A stretch of 64,000 nucleotides of DNA, taken from contig NZ_CP007030.1 in the NCBI RefSeq assembly GCF_000227665.2, positions 1,922,001 through 1,986,000 on the forward strand. Direction: 5' to 3'. The notes beneath the pieces were generated by a model, which saw nothing but the letters and a program-made list of their open reading frames with translations, did no database searches and was not told where the DNA came from. The number at the start of each line of letters is the position of its first letter. The stretch's first letter is position 1. Shown piece by piece: positions 51,648 to 60,889 of the stretch. The stretch is from Thiomicrospira aerophila AL3. Lineage in GTDB: Bacteria; Pseudomonadota; Gammaproteobacteria; Thiomicrospirales; Thiomicrospiraceae. A program made the translations under genes and the position numbers.

Positions 51648-54155
51648 CTACACCTCTTTCTTCAATTCGCTGAGCGCTGCATCATTAAAACGTGGATTAC
51701 GCGCTTGACCATCTTTATAAAAACGCCTAATGCGCATCGCATTCAATATCACCACCAGACCACTTAATGGCATGGTAATCGATGCAATAATCGGGGTCAA
51801 CATCGCTGCCATAGCTAAGGGCACCATGGTTATATTGTAAGCAATTGAAATCGCAATGTTTTCCTTAACCGTTTTTAGCGTGCGTTTAGCCAAATCAAAC
51901 GCGGTATCAATCGCCAGCAATCGACTATGTAGTAACACAATATCGGATGAATCCATTGAAACATCGGTGCCACTGCCCATGGCAATACCCACATCGGCAC
52001 GACTCAATGCCGGTGCATCGTTAATCCCATCACCGACCATCGCCACACGCTGCCCCTGTGCTTGCAAATCCGCAATAACCTGACTTTTATCTTCTGGCAT
52101 CACCTCGGCAATCACATTCATGCCACCAAGCTGCTTAGCGACGGCGTGAGCCACTTCATTACGGTCGCCACTTAGCAGGGTAATGGCTTTGCCTCGCGCT
52201 TTTAGCCGGTTAATGAGGGTCAATGCATCCGGGCGAAGCTGATCTTCTATAAACACTACCCCTAGCACCTGTTGATCACGTGCAACCCACATACTTGTTC
52301 GACCCAAATGCGCCTGCTCATTGGCGGTTACGATCAGTGCTTCTGGACACTCTATTCCCTGTTCAGCAAACCATTTTTGGGTGCCCAAATACCAGGTCTG
52401 CTGCTCCACTGTTGCTGAGACACCTTGACCCGGCCAGGCTTTAAAAGCATCACACACTATTTGACGGTTCCAGTCTGGTACATGATGATTTGCGTAATCC
52501 ATAATCGCTTGAGCCAAGCTATGTTCAGACTGCTGCTCAATCTTAGCCATCACTGCGATGATCTGCTTGGTGTCTAAATCGTCTAACCAGACCTGGTCAA
52601 CCCAAGCCATTTTGCCCTGGGTTAAGGTACCGGTCTTATCAAATACAATGTGATCGACATCATTTAAGGTTTCTAGCACCACGGTGTTTTTGATCAAAAT
52701 ACCGTTTTTAGCCGATACACCCGCTGCGACCGCCATTGCCATCGGCGTGGCCAGGCCCAAAGCACATGGACAAGTAATAATAAGTACCGCCGTACCGGCC
52801 ATTACGGCCACCTCTATACCCGCTTGCCAATACCAGAATACAAACGCAGCCACGGCTAATGACACGGTCACGGTTACAAACCAAGGCATAATTTTTTCAG
52901 CCGTACACTGAATGCCTGCTTTCGAACCTTGTGCATCAGATACGAGATGAATAATTTGACCTAATTTGGTGTTTTCTAGCGTGGCTTCAACGCGGATTTC
53001 TAGGCTACCATCTAGATTAATCGTACCTGCTGCGACTTGGTCACCCTGTTGCTTAAATACTTCACGCGACTCGCCACTTAGCATCGATTCATTGACACTA
53101 CCCTGCCCAGCCATCACCATCCCATCTACTGGAAATTTTTCACCCGGCTTAACTCGAACAAGGTCACCTAGTTTTAGCACATTAACCGGCGTTATTTTTT
53201 CTTCGCCATTCAGCCACTGCCGCGCCATTTTTGGCTGTAGATCCATTAGGCGCTTAGTCGCATCAAGGGCCTTATTTTTTGAAATGGCCTCTAAATAGCG
53301 ACCAATCAGGAGTAGAAAGGTTAGATCAATGACCGTTCCAAAAAAGGCACGGCCAAACTCTTCGGGATGAAGCATCACCCAAGTCGAATAGATAAAGGTG
53401 ACCAATAAACCCAGCGTAATGGAGAAATCCATACCAAGCGTTTTAGCTTTTAGACCCTGCCATGCTCCTTTGAAAAAAGGCTGGGCAGAGTAAATCAGGG
53501 TAACCCCAGCAAGGAAGAAAAGCATCCAGTAGAAATAGATACGATAGGCCGAATCATCTTGGGCCCCGGTATATAGTGCAACCGAAAACCACATAGAGTT
53601 CATTAAGGCAAAACCCGCAAAACCTATTCGATAAAGTAAATCGCGATTGGCTTTACGATAAGCTTGTTCACTCTCGGCAGCATCATAAGGACGCGCCTCA
53701 TAACCGATTCTGGCCAATTCTTTAAGAATAGTCGATAGCTTAACCTGCTGTTGATTCCAGCGGATTTTAATTTGCTTATTGGTGAAATTGACATTGGCAT
53801 AGCTAATGCCGATGATTTTGGCTAACGAATGTTCGATCAACCAAATACAAGCGGCACAGTGAATGGAATCTGACATTAACGTCACTTCACGCTGCTTACC
53901 TTTATGCTTGACGAAGTCCGCTTGCACTTCGTCATAGTCATAAAAATCAGCGGAAGCAAGCTGCTTCAAATCGGGTGCAACAGGACGTTGCGTATCCGGT
54001 GACAGTTTATAGAAACTGGCTAGGCCTGCGGCGTGAATAGTTTCGCATACCGATGCACAGCCGTGGCAACAAAAATCACGTTCATGGCCTTCGATAGATC
54101 GTACTACCTTTTCACCAGCAGGTATGGCCTGACCACAATGATAGCAGCCTGACAT
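51648..54155 (-). CDS. ccoI: Copper-translocating P1B-type ATPase CcoI (FixI)
   Basis: 835 residues. The N-terminal part has a cysteine-rich CYHCGQAIP...CCHGCASVC segment and an HMA domain with CAACIWLIEHS. The membrane metal-site motif is TCPCALGLATP, the phosphorylation site FDKTGTLTQGK, and the hinge MVGDGINDAPALSR. It supplies copper for the cbb3 oxidase by export to the periplasmic side. Two bp separate it from ccoS. Confidence 0.96.
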   Translation of the reverse strand: MSGCYHCGQAIPAGEKVVRSIEGHERDFCCHGCASVCETIHAAGLASFYKLSPDTQRPVAPDLKQLASADFYDYDEVQADFVKHKGKQREVTLMSDSIHCAACIWLIEHSLAKIIGISYANVNFTNKQIKIRWNQQQVKLSTILKELARIGYEARPYDAAESEQAYRKANRDLLYRIGFAGFALMNSMWFSVALYTGAQDDSAYRIYFYWMLFFLAGVTLIYSAQPFFKGAWQGLKAKTLGMDFSITLGLLVTFIYSTWVMLHPEEFGRAFFGTVIDLTFLLLIGRYLEAISKNKALDATKRLMDLQPKMARQWLNGEEKITPVNVLKLGDLVRVKPGEKFPVDGMVMAGQGSVNESMLSGESREVFKQQGDQVAAGTINLDGSLEIRVEATLENTKLGQIIHLVSDAQGSKAGIQCTAEKIMPWFVTVTVSLAVAAFVFWYWQAGIEVAVMAGTAVLIITCPCALGLATPMAMAVAAGVSAKNGILIKNTVVLETLNDVDHIVFDKTGTLTQGKMAWVDQVWLDDLDTKQIIAVMAKIEQQSEHSLAQAIMDYANHHVPDWNRQIVCDAFKAWPGQGVSATVEQQTWYLGTQKWFAEQGIECPEALIVTANEQAHLGRTSMWVARDQQVLGVVFIEDQLRPDALTLINRLKARGKAITLLSGDRNEVAHAVAKQLGGMNVIAEVMPEDKSQVIADLQAQGQRVAMVGDGINDAPALSRADVGIAMGSGTDVSMDSSDIVLLHSRLLAIDTAFDLAKRTLKTVKENIAISIAYNITMVPLAMAAMLTPIIASITMPLSGLVVILNAMRIRRFYKDGQARNPRFNDAALSELKKEV

Positions 54156-54159
54156 CGAG

Positions 54160-54678
54160 CTACGAGTCTGCTTGAACCATTATTGAGCGGCCAATACTAA
54201 AGTGTTTATCACCTTTGACCACCTCAACGATTAAATCCCACTTACCCTTAACAGGTAATTCAAAGTCTGCCATATATTGACCTGACGAACCGGCTGACTG
54301 CAGTACCAATTCGCCATCCAAATTTTTGTCAGATGGACGATAAAAATAAAGGGTCGCTGAATCAACATCAAAGGGAACATTATCTCGGTCTAAAATGTTA
54401 AGCGTAACCCGCTCTGCTCTACCTTCAGTAAGGATGGGCATATCAACACGAAGCTGCCAGCCCATTTGCTCCATTTCTTGACGTCGAGCAATAATCGCAG
54501 CATGATTTTTACCACGCTCGTAGGCATTGTCAATAACCAATCCAGGGTTGGTTGAAATCGCCATACCTACCATGAAAAAGTTAGTCATGAGCACGGCCAT
54601 TAACACACCGAACCACATCAAAACGATTGGATTCTTCCAGGGTTTACTCCAATCGCGTTTATCAATTTTTTGTGCCAT
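54160..54678 (-). CDS. ccoH: cbb3 oxidase assembly protein CcoH (FixH)
   Basis: 172 residues: one N-terminal membrane span (PIVLMWFGVLMAVLMTNFFM) and a periplasmic immunoglobulin-like FixH domain (GWQLRVDMPILTEGRAERV onward). It belongs to the ccoGHIS assembly set and lies directly upstream of ccoI. Confidence 0.92.
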   Translation of the reverse strand: MAQKIDKRDWSKPWKNPIVLMWFGVLMAVLMTNFFMVGMAISTNPGLVIDNAYERGKNHAAIIARRQEMEQMGWQLRVDMPILTEGRAERVTLNILDRDNVPFDVDSATLYFYRPSDKNLDGELVLQSAGSSGQYMADFELPVKGKWDLIVEVVKGDKHFSIGRSIMVQADS

Positions 54679-54703
54679 CTTATTTTCTCTTGTATTACTA
54701 ATA

Positions 54704-56170
54704 CTATTGAGCCGGACCGTGGAATACTGCTTGGTAGTTCACCACCGTACTCGGATTATTTAAGTCCGTCACACGAACGGTAATAGGTGTCGAAACCTGG
54801 GTTACTTCATCGCGCGGAATACGAATGAATAAACCTATCGTGGCAACATTACCAGGATCCACCTCGGCCACCCTGTCAGGTAAAGCCAGCAGGCCGTCAT
54901 GTCCAAATACTTCAACCTGTGCACGCATCACATCATTGGTTTTATTAACTACTTTTACGTCGTAGCGGTTCTGAATTGAACCGTCACTCATTTGCACAAA
55001 TAACGGTGCACGTGCTTTCAGCACCGTCACATCCATCGGTGACATGTTCATTAAGCCCCACAACAACGCTGCTGCCGCAATACCCATGATTGAAGAATAA
55101 ACCACCACTCGCGGACGACGCCAAATGGGCGGCAAGGCTTTTCCTGCAAATTCATTTAAAGCCGCATAGCGAATCAAGCCTTTAGGTTTATTCACCTTGG
55201 TCATGATCTCATCGCAAGCATCAATACATAAACCGCAGGTAATACAACCAAATTGCTGACCTAGGCGTATATCCACACCGGTTGGGCAGACATCCACACA
55301 CATGCGGCAATCTATACAATCCCCAAGAGGTTCAGCTTCCTCACCAGGCTTAACCCGGCGTTGACGACCACGTGGCTCACCGCGATCACGATCATAGGTT
55401 GGCAGGACGGTCTCGGTATCCGTCATAGCCCCCTGAATACGTGAATATGGGCAAAAACCTATACAAACCTGCTCGCGCATAAAACCTGCAATCAGGTAAG
55501 TTAACAAAGTTAAGCCAGCTATTATCGCAAATTCATAATAACCAAGTTGGAAATAAAAAAGTCTTAACCATAAATCAAACGCATCGGTGAAGTAGGCAAC
55601 AAAGCTGAACCCAGTCATAAACGCAATGAACAACCAAATCAAATGCTTTGGTAACTTGACCTTCAATTTTTGCATACTAAAAGGGGCTGCGTCCATCTTG
55701 ATACGCTTAGCAGGCTTGCCTTCAAACTTATCTTCTAACCAAGTGTAAACATCGACCCAGACGGTATGAAAGCAAAAAAAACCACACCAAACACGTCCTG
55801 CTATAGCCGTTGCAGCGGCAAGGAAGAGGGCAAAGAACAACAGAATCATCGCCAATAACCAAATATCCTGTGGCAGGACAGTAATACCAAAAATATGAAA
55901 TTGACGATTACCTAAATCCCAAAGTACAGCCTGACGCCCATCCCAGCGCAAATAAGGACCAAAAAATAGCAGCAGCCAAAAAGAAGCCGCAATCCATTTT
56001 AGGGTTCGAAAACGACCTGGAATACGTTTAGCATGAATGGTTCCGCCAGTATGAATAGGCAGAATTTCGACGCCAATATCATCAAGTGTTTTGGAATGCA
56101 CCTTAACATCGTCTAGGACAGATCCAGTATGGATATTTGGACGATAGGCCTCTTTATTGTGTTCAGACAT
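54704..56170 (-). CDS. ccoG: Cytochrome c oxidase accessory protein CcoG (FixG/RdxA)
   Basis: 488 residues. Five or so membrane spans in the N-terminal half, with FCxxCxxVWVD-like and CIGFCPYSRIQ motifs, two 4Fe-4S clusters (CIDCRMCVDVCP and CITCGLCIDACD) and a C-terminal periplasmic Ig-like domain. Related proteins act as Cu(II) reductases for oxidase assembly. A terminator-like hairpin lies upstream, so it may have its own promoter. Confidence 0.95.
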   Translation of the reverse strand: MSEHNKEAYRPNIHTGSVLDDVKVHSKTLDDIGVEILPIHTGGTIHAKRIPGRFRTLKWIAASFWLLLFFGPYLRWDGRQAVLWDLGNRQFHIFGITVLPQDIWLLAMILLFFALFLAAATAIAGRVWCGFFCFHTVWVDVYTWLEDKFEGKPAKRIKMDAAPFSMQKLKVKLPKHLIWLFIAFMTGFSFVAYFTDAFDLWLRLFYFQLGYYEFAIIAGLTLLTYLIAGFMREQVCIGFCPYSRIQGAMTDTETVLPTYDRDRGEPRGRQRRVKPGEEAEPLGDCIDCRMCVDVCPTGVDIRLGQQFGCITCGLCIDACDEIMTKVNKPKGLIRYAALNEFAGKALPPIWRRPRVVVYSSIMGIAAAALLWGLMNMSPMDVTVLKARAPLFVQMSDGSIQNRYDVKVVNKTNDVMRAQVEVFGHDGLLALPDRVAEVDPGNVATIGLFIRIPRDEVTQVSTPITVRVTDLNNPSTVVNYQAVFHGPAQ

Positions 56171-56252
56171 CTCTTACCCCTATGTTTTGCACTATTGTAC
56201 TCAGATATAAGTGAACAAAACATACAAAAATTTTTATAAACTAGCATTAACA

Positions 56253-56276
56253 AAAATGGGCCCTAAGGCCCATTTT
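56253..56276. terminator. Bidirectional terminator-like hairpin between the ccoNOQP unit and ccoG
   Basis: AAAATGGGCC-CTAA-GGCCCATTTT is a perfect 10-bp stem with a 4-base loop, flanked by A/T tracts. It lies directly after the stop of the 41-codon gene (56277) and 83 bp upstream of ccoG, so structural and assembly genes are probably separate transcripts. Confidence 0.75.
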
Positions 56277-56402
56277 CTATTTCTCTGAGTTGCTGTCCAA
56301 CTTCCTAAACATTTTCCAACCGAAAGCTAGAAAAGCAATTAATGAAATAACGACACTTAAAATTGAGGCCCAAAGCACCCAATCATTATTTAACTCGTTC
56401 AT
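56277..56402 (-). CDS. 41-residue single-span membrane protein, possible extra cbb3 subunit
   Basis: ATG at 56402 to TAG at 56277. The protein begins MNELNNDWVLWASILSVV, has one hydrophobic span (about residues 9-29) and a short basic C-terminal end (WKMFRKLDSNSEK). AGAGGAG precedes the ATG at 7-8 nt. It lies 30 bp downstream of ccoP and just before the terminator, so it is the last gene of the oxidase transcript. Tiny subunits are known in cbb3 oxidases (CcoM in Pseudomonas stutzeri; CcoQ). I infer a similar role but see no sequence match to CcoM. Confidence 0.78.
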   Translation of the reverse strand: MNELNNDWVLWASILSVVISLIAFLAFGWKMFRKLDSNSEK

Positions 56403-56432
56403 ATTAGTCTCCTCTTTAGAACACTACTAAAA

Positions 56433-57359
56433 TTACTGGCCACCGCCTAAAGAATGAACATAGACAGCTAAACGCTTAATGTTCACTTCTGCATCAGGCA
56501 AACGCTCCTTGAAAGAAGGCATTTCAGCACGACGAGTATTTTCGAGGAAACCACCGCCTTGTCGTACGTTGACACCATATTTAATCGTAAAAATATATGA
56601 ATCTAAACGGCTAGCTTGAAGGTTATCAGGCACGCCTTGGAAACGGTTAATTTCGTTGGCAAGATTAGCTGCGCCATTAGGTGCGAGTGGTTTACCCGCT
56701 GGACCATGGCAAGCCATACACATGCCTTTACCATTGTATAAAGCCTTACCTGCAGCAAATTCTTCTGCATCTGGATTCCCTTCAGATAACGCGATTGAGT
56801 ACTTAGCTACTTCAATTACTTCTTCATCGGTTAAGTTACCCATCATGCCGCGTGCTGGCATATTACCAACACGACCATTAATCATGGCTGCTTCAATTGC
56901 TTTAACTGAACCACCCCACAACCAGTCGTCGTTTGCAAGAATCGGGAAGTTAGGGTTACCTGAACCTTCGGCACCATGACAAGCCATACAATAGTCAGAG
57001 AACAACACCCGTGAAGTATTGATTGCATAAGCACGAAGATTATCATCTTGAATGATTTCAGTCACATCTAACGCACGAAGCTGCTCTTCTTCAGCCGCGA
57101 AAGTACGTTGACGCCAATTATTTAATACCTGAAAATCTTGGTTGTATTCTTCAATAGCCGTCCATCCTGCAACCCCTTTTGTGTGTGAATTGACCCATGG
57201 AATAGCTGGGTAGTAAATCACATAAAAAATAATTGCAACAAAACCCGCATAGAAAGCTAGCATCCACCATAAGGGTGGCGGATTATCTAGTTCGCGGATG
57301 TCATCATCCCAAATGTGTCCAGTGTTTCCCTCATCTGGCCATGGATTATGTTGTGTCAT
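56433..57359 (-). CDS. ccoP: cbb3 oxidase diheme cytochrome c subunit CcoP
   Basis: 308 residues: two N-terminal hydrophobic parts with LWWMLAFYAGFVAIIFYVI as the span, then two cytochrome c domains with CMACHGAEGSG and CMACHGPAGKP as heme sites. It passes electrons from soluble cytochromes to CcoO. Confidence 0.97.
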   Translation of the reverse strand: MTQHNPWPDEGNTGHIWDDDIRELDNPPPLWWMLAFYAGFVAIIFYVIYYPAIPWVNSHTKGVAGWTAIEEYNQDFQVLNNWRQRTFAAEEEQLRALDVTEIIQDDNLRAYAINTSRVLFSDYCMACHGAEGSGNPNFPILANDDWLWGGSVKAIEAAMINGRVGNMPARGMMGNLTDEEVIEVAKYSIALSEGNPDAEEFAAGKALYNGKGMCMACHGPAGKPLAPNGAANLANEINRFQGVPDNLQASRLDSYIFTIKYGVNVRQGGGFLENTRRAEMPSFKERLPDAEVNIKRLAVYVHSLGGGQ

Positions 57360-57380
57360 CCTTATTCTCCTCAGAATAGA

Positions 57381-57563
57381 TCAATCTTCGTCTAAAACTT
57401 TAAACTTTTGTTCTTCGAGTTCTTTTTTCTTGCTCGGACGCAGCGCCCACCAAAAGGCATAGGCTAAGCCAAAAAAGATCACTACCGTAACGATGAGCCC
57501 TGCCCAGTCGTGACCGGTCATCGCTGACCAGTCCGTACTAAAGTAGTTCTGTAAATTACTCAC
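57381..57563 (-). CDS. ccoQ: cbb3 oxidase small subunit CcoQ
   Basis: 60 residues from GTG 57563, chosen because AAGG stands 6 nt upstream and the start overlaps the ccoO stop by 8 bp (GTGAGTAA). A TTG at 57584 would lengthen it. One membrane span ([20 protein letters not shown]) is followed by a charged tail [11 protein letters not shown]. It stabilises the oxidase under oxygen in other species. Confidence 0.88.
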   Translation of the reverse strand: MSNLQNYFSTDWSAMTGHDWAGLIVTVVIFFGLAYAFWWALRPSKKKELEEQKFKVLDED

Positions 57564-58410
57564 GGTAAACCTTACTGTCGTCAAGTCTAACCATGGTGCC
57601 TAGCACTTGCATGTATGCCACAATTGCATCCATCTCAGTTTTACCCTTAACATACTCTTGAGCCATATCAATTTCATCATCGGTGTAAGGCACACCAATT
57701 CGACGCATCGCACGCAAACGAGCTTGCATATCACGGGTCATACCAAAGAAGTAACTCTCGATACTTCTTTCAGCTAACCATGGGTAGGCTGGCATGATCG
57801 ATTCTGGGATCAAGTCTTTTGGACGGATAAGGTGCATAACATGCCATTCATCAGAGTATTTACCACCTACACGAGCTAAATCTGGACCCGTACGCTTAGA
57901 TCCCCATTGGAATGGGTGATCGTAGATGGATTCAGTCGCAAGTGAGAAGTGGCCATAACGCTCACGCTCATCACGGAAAGGACGAATCATTTGTGAATGG
58001 CAAATGTAGCAACCTTCACGAATGTAGATGTCACGGCCCGCTAATTCTAATGGCGTGTAAGGACGAACACCATCACCGGCTTTCCAATCGGAACCCCAGC
58101 TGCCATCTTCACGCTTATAAATTAGACGCTTGTTTTCGCTACCCGGAGCTAATACCACGCGACCATTGTCATCCATGACAAATTCACGTTGCCAAACCAA
58201 CTCTGGGAACTTTTCATTTTTGATGTTACCAAATTGGTCGACTTTCTCAGTGTAATCAACCGCTGATTTCAAATAAAACAATGGAACGATCTGAACGATA
58301 CCGGCAATAGACACTGCAAATGCGGTGGCAATCATTAACGCAAAAATATTACGCTCAAATCGGTCTTGTAGGTTCTTGGGTTTATCTTCACCACTGACAC
58401 CTCTTGCCAT
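57556..58410 (-). CDS. ccoO: cbb3 oxidase monoheme cytochrome c subunit CcoO
   Basis: 284 residues: one N-terminal span and a heme c site [13 protein letters not shown]. Its product carries electrons from CcoP to CcoN. It lies 65 bp downstream of ccoN with a strong hairpin between, and overlaps ccoQ. Confidence 0.97.
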   Translation of the reverse strand: MARGVSGEDKPKNLQDRFERNIFALMIATAFAVSIAGIVQIVPLFYLKSAVDYTEKVDQFGNIKNEKFPELVWQREFVMDDNGRVVLAPGSENKRLIYKREDGSWGSDWKAGDGVRPYTPLELAGRDIYIREGCYICHSQMIRPFRDERERYGHFSLATESIYDHPFQWGSKRTGPDLARVGGKYSDEWHVMHLIRPKDLIPESIMPAYPWLAERSIESYFFGMTRDMQARLRAMRRIGVPYTDDEIDMAQEYVKGKTEMDAIVAYMQVLGTMVRLDDSKVYRE

Positions 58411-58439
58411 GAGTTCTTCTCCTCAACTCAATTCATTAC

Positions 58440-58460
58440 CGCCACCCAGAATGGGTGGCG
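58440..58460. promoter_or_regulatory. Strong hairpin between ccoN and ccoO
   Basis: CGCCACCCA-GAA-TGGGTGGCG is a perfect 9-bp, GC-rich stem with a 3-base loop in the 65-bp ccoN-ccoO gap. It has no U-tract in the minus-strand transcript, so it is more likely an mRNA-stabilising or processing element than a terminator. Confidence 0.55.
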
Positions 58461-58475
58461 AAATTACACTATAAA

Positions 58476-59918
58476 TTACGCTGTTGCGGCTGCAACATTC
58501 TGGCCTGCGTTTTGACGCGCCTTAGCCATTTTGATGGTCATGATGATGTTAAATAACATCAACGCAGCACCGGAGGTAAACAAGATACCGCCCATAGTAC
58601 GCATCACATAGTAAGGATGCATTGCAGCAACAGACTCAACAAAGGAGTAAGCCAACATACCGTACTCGTCGTAAGCACGCCACATTAGACCCTGCATAAT
58701 GCCTGATACCCACATAGCAACGATATACAGAACGGTACCAATAGTCGCTAACCAGAAATGGAAGTTAATTAACTTCATAGAATACATTTCTGTGTTCCAC
58801 AACTTCATCACCATGTGGTAAATCGCACCAATCGACACCATTGCAACCCAGCCGAGTGCACCAGAGTGAACGTGACCGATGGTCCAGTCAGTGTAATGAG
58901 AAAGCGCATTTACTGTTTTTGATGACATAACCGGACCTTCAAAGGTTGCCATCGCGTAGAAAGCCAATGCCATAATCAAGAAACGTAAAATATAGTCTGT
59001 ACGCAGACGATCCCAAGCACCTGACAGGGTCAACATACCGTTAAGCGCGCCACCCCATGATGGAATAATCATCGCTAAAGAAATGGCCGCACCCAAAGAG
59101 CCTGTCCAGTCTGGCAATGCTGTATATTGTAGATGGTGAGCACCCAACCAAACGTAACCAAACATCAAGGCCCAAAAGTGGATTACCGATAGACGGTATG
59201 AATAAATTGGACGCTGTGCTTGCTTAGGTACGAAGTAGTACATGATGGCCAAGAAACCAGCCGTTAAGAAGAAACCTACTGCATTATGCCCCCACCACCA
59301 TTGAATCATGGCATCTTGCACACCACTAAAAATCGAGTAGGAAGTGAACAAAGATACTGGAATCGCTAATCCGTTTACCACGTATAGGTAGGTGATCATG
59401 ATCATCATACCCATGTAGAACCAGTTAGACACGTAAACATGGGAATGAGTTTGTTTGTTACGTGAAGCAATAGTCATAATGAAGTTAAAGGTAAACATCA
59501 ACCAGACAATTGCAACTGCAATATCTAATGGCCAAATTAACTCATGATACTCTTTACCTTGTGTCATCCCCATAGATAAAGAGATTACACCTAACACAAG
59601 GCCAATTGTGAATAGAATAGACATCGTCCATGCCATTCCATTACTAAATAACTTAACGCCATTAGTACGCTGCACGGTATAGAAAGCCGTCGCCATCAAT
59701 GTCATACCACCAAATGCAAAAATAACAGTATTGGTGTGCATTACACGAAGACGTGCAAACGTGATTTCAGCTATATCGAAGTTTAAAGCCGGCCAAGCAA
59801 GCTGTGCCGCTGCCATAGTACCCATGGAGGTACCGAGTACCAAAAATACAACGGCCATGACAGTCAAATACTTGACCACATTATCGTCATACTTAGGTTT
59901 AGCTATTGCTGTATCCAT
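58476..59918 (-). CDS. ccoN: cbb3 oxidase catalytic subunit CcoN
   Basis: Heme-copper oxygen reductase, 480 residues from ATG 59918 (MDTAIAKPKYDDN), with AAGGGG upstream; the longer frame to 59996 is not supported. Twelve spans, with conserved heme/copper histidines such as in RVMHTNTVIFAF, QWWWGHNAVGFF, GAHHLQY and YTDWTIGHVHSGALGW. It is the high-affinity terminal oxidase used at low oxygen. Confidence 0.97.
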   Translation of the reverse strand: MDTAIAKPKYDDNVVKYLTVMAVVFLVLGTSMGTMAAAQLAWPALNFDIAEITFARLRVMHTNTVIFAFGGMTLMATAFYTVQRTNGVKLFSNGMAWTMSILFTIGLVLGVISLSMGMTQGKEYHELIWPLDIAVAIVWLMFTFNFIMTIASRNKQTHSHVYVSNWFYMGMMIMITYLYVVNGLAIPVSLFTSYSIFSGVQDAMIQWWWGHNAVGFFLTAGFLAIMYYFVPKQAQRPIYSYRLSVIHFWALMFGYVWLGAHHLQYTALPDWTGSLGAAISLAMIIPSWGGALNGMLTLSGAWDRLRTDYILRFLIMALAFYAMATFEGPVMSSKTVNALSHYTDWTIGHVHSGALGWVAMVSIGAIYHMVMKLWNTEMYSMKLINFHFWLATIGTVLYIVAMWVSGIMQGLMWRAYDEYGMLAYSFVESVAAMHPYYVMRTMGGILFTSGAALMLFNIIMTIKMAKARQNAGQNVAAATA

Positions 59919-60292
59919 TTCTTGGATTCCCCTTAGTTTAATAATACGTTTTGAATGCTTTGCCTCATTACTTGTAATTCCATACCATGTGCCCAAAACA
60001 CTCTCGTCACATTCAACTTACTACAAGATTTAAAGCAAATTACTCTAGACATTTATAAATTCTCGCGAATTATCTTATAACCATAGCGACATATACAATT
60101 AAAAAAAATTTATGACCCAAGATTAAATAGCTTTAACTGGCAAGTTAATTTAAGTCATTTCACCAATCATCTAAGACGAACACAGGCAATTACCCCAGTT
60201 TTTATAAGGTTTTAGATTAATTCCTGCAAAAAACAACAAATTTCGTTATCATAAAAAAATTTTAGCCCTCTGTTAATTTAAGGACACACTTC
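59919..60292. other. Divergent intergenic region between ccoN and hisB
   Basis: 374 bp of AT-rich sequence that must contain the ccoN and hisB promoters. I looked for an FNR box (TTGAT-N4-ATCAA) and did not find one on either strand. AAGGAC precedes hisB and AAGGGG precedes ccoN. No gene or hairpin can be supported. Confidence 0.6.
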
Positions 60293-60886
60293 ATGAATGC
60301 ACGCAAAGCTGACATCGAGCGCAATACGCTTGAAACTAAAATAAAGCTTTCGGTCAATTTAGATGGCACAGGCCTTGCAGATTTTAACACTGGCGTGCCT
60401 TTCTTTGAGCATATGCTAGATCAAATCGCTCGCCACGGTTTAATCGATCTGAGCATAAAAGCCGATGGTGACCTGCATATTGATGACCACCACACAGTTG
60501 AAGACATAGGTATTGCACTCGGCCAAGCCCTGTTAAATGCAGTCGGCGATAAAAGAGGCATCGTGCGCTATGGCCATGCCTATGTCCCTTTGGATGAAGC
60601 CCTGTCCCGTGTTGTGATTGACCTGTCTGGCAGACCAGGCCTGGTATTTAATGCCAACTTTACCCGTGAAAAGATTGGTCAATTCGACACCCAGCTAGTT
60701 GAAGAGTTCTTTCAGGCCTTTGCAAACAATGCTCGCGTCACATTGCATATAGATAACTTGGATGGCAAGAACGCTCACCATCAAGTTGAAACTATCTTTA
60801 AAGCCTTTGGCCGCGCCTTACGTATGGCGCTATCCGCAGACCAGCGGATGCAAGACCAACTGCCCTCTACTAAAGGGGCGTTGTAA
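60293..60886 (+). CDS. hisB: Imidazoleglycerol-phosphate dehydratase
   Basis: Sixth step of histidine synthesis. 197 residues; the metal-binding patterns [31 protein letters not shown] and [17 protein letters not shown] are complete. Monofunctional: it lacks the N-terminal histidinol-phosphatase domain of E. coli HisB. First gene of hisBHAFE. Confidence 0.97.
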   Translation: MNARKADIERNTLETKIKLSVNLDGTGLADFNTGVPFFEHMLDQIARHGLIDLSIKADGDLHIDDHHTVEDIGIALGQALLNAVGDKRGIVRYGHAYVPLDEALSRVVIDLSGRPGLVFNANFTREKIGQFDTQLVEEFFQAFANNARVTLHIDNLDGKNAHHQVETIFKAFGRALRMALSADQRMQDQLPSTKGAL

Positions 60887-60889
60887 CTA

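Noticed and set aside
59919-60292. FNR-controlled cbb3 promoter
   Set aside because: Expected from biology, but no TTGAT-N4-ATCAA box is visible on either strand.
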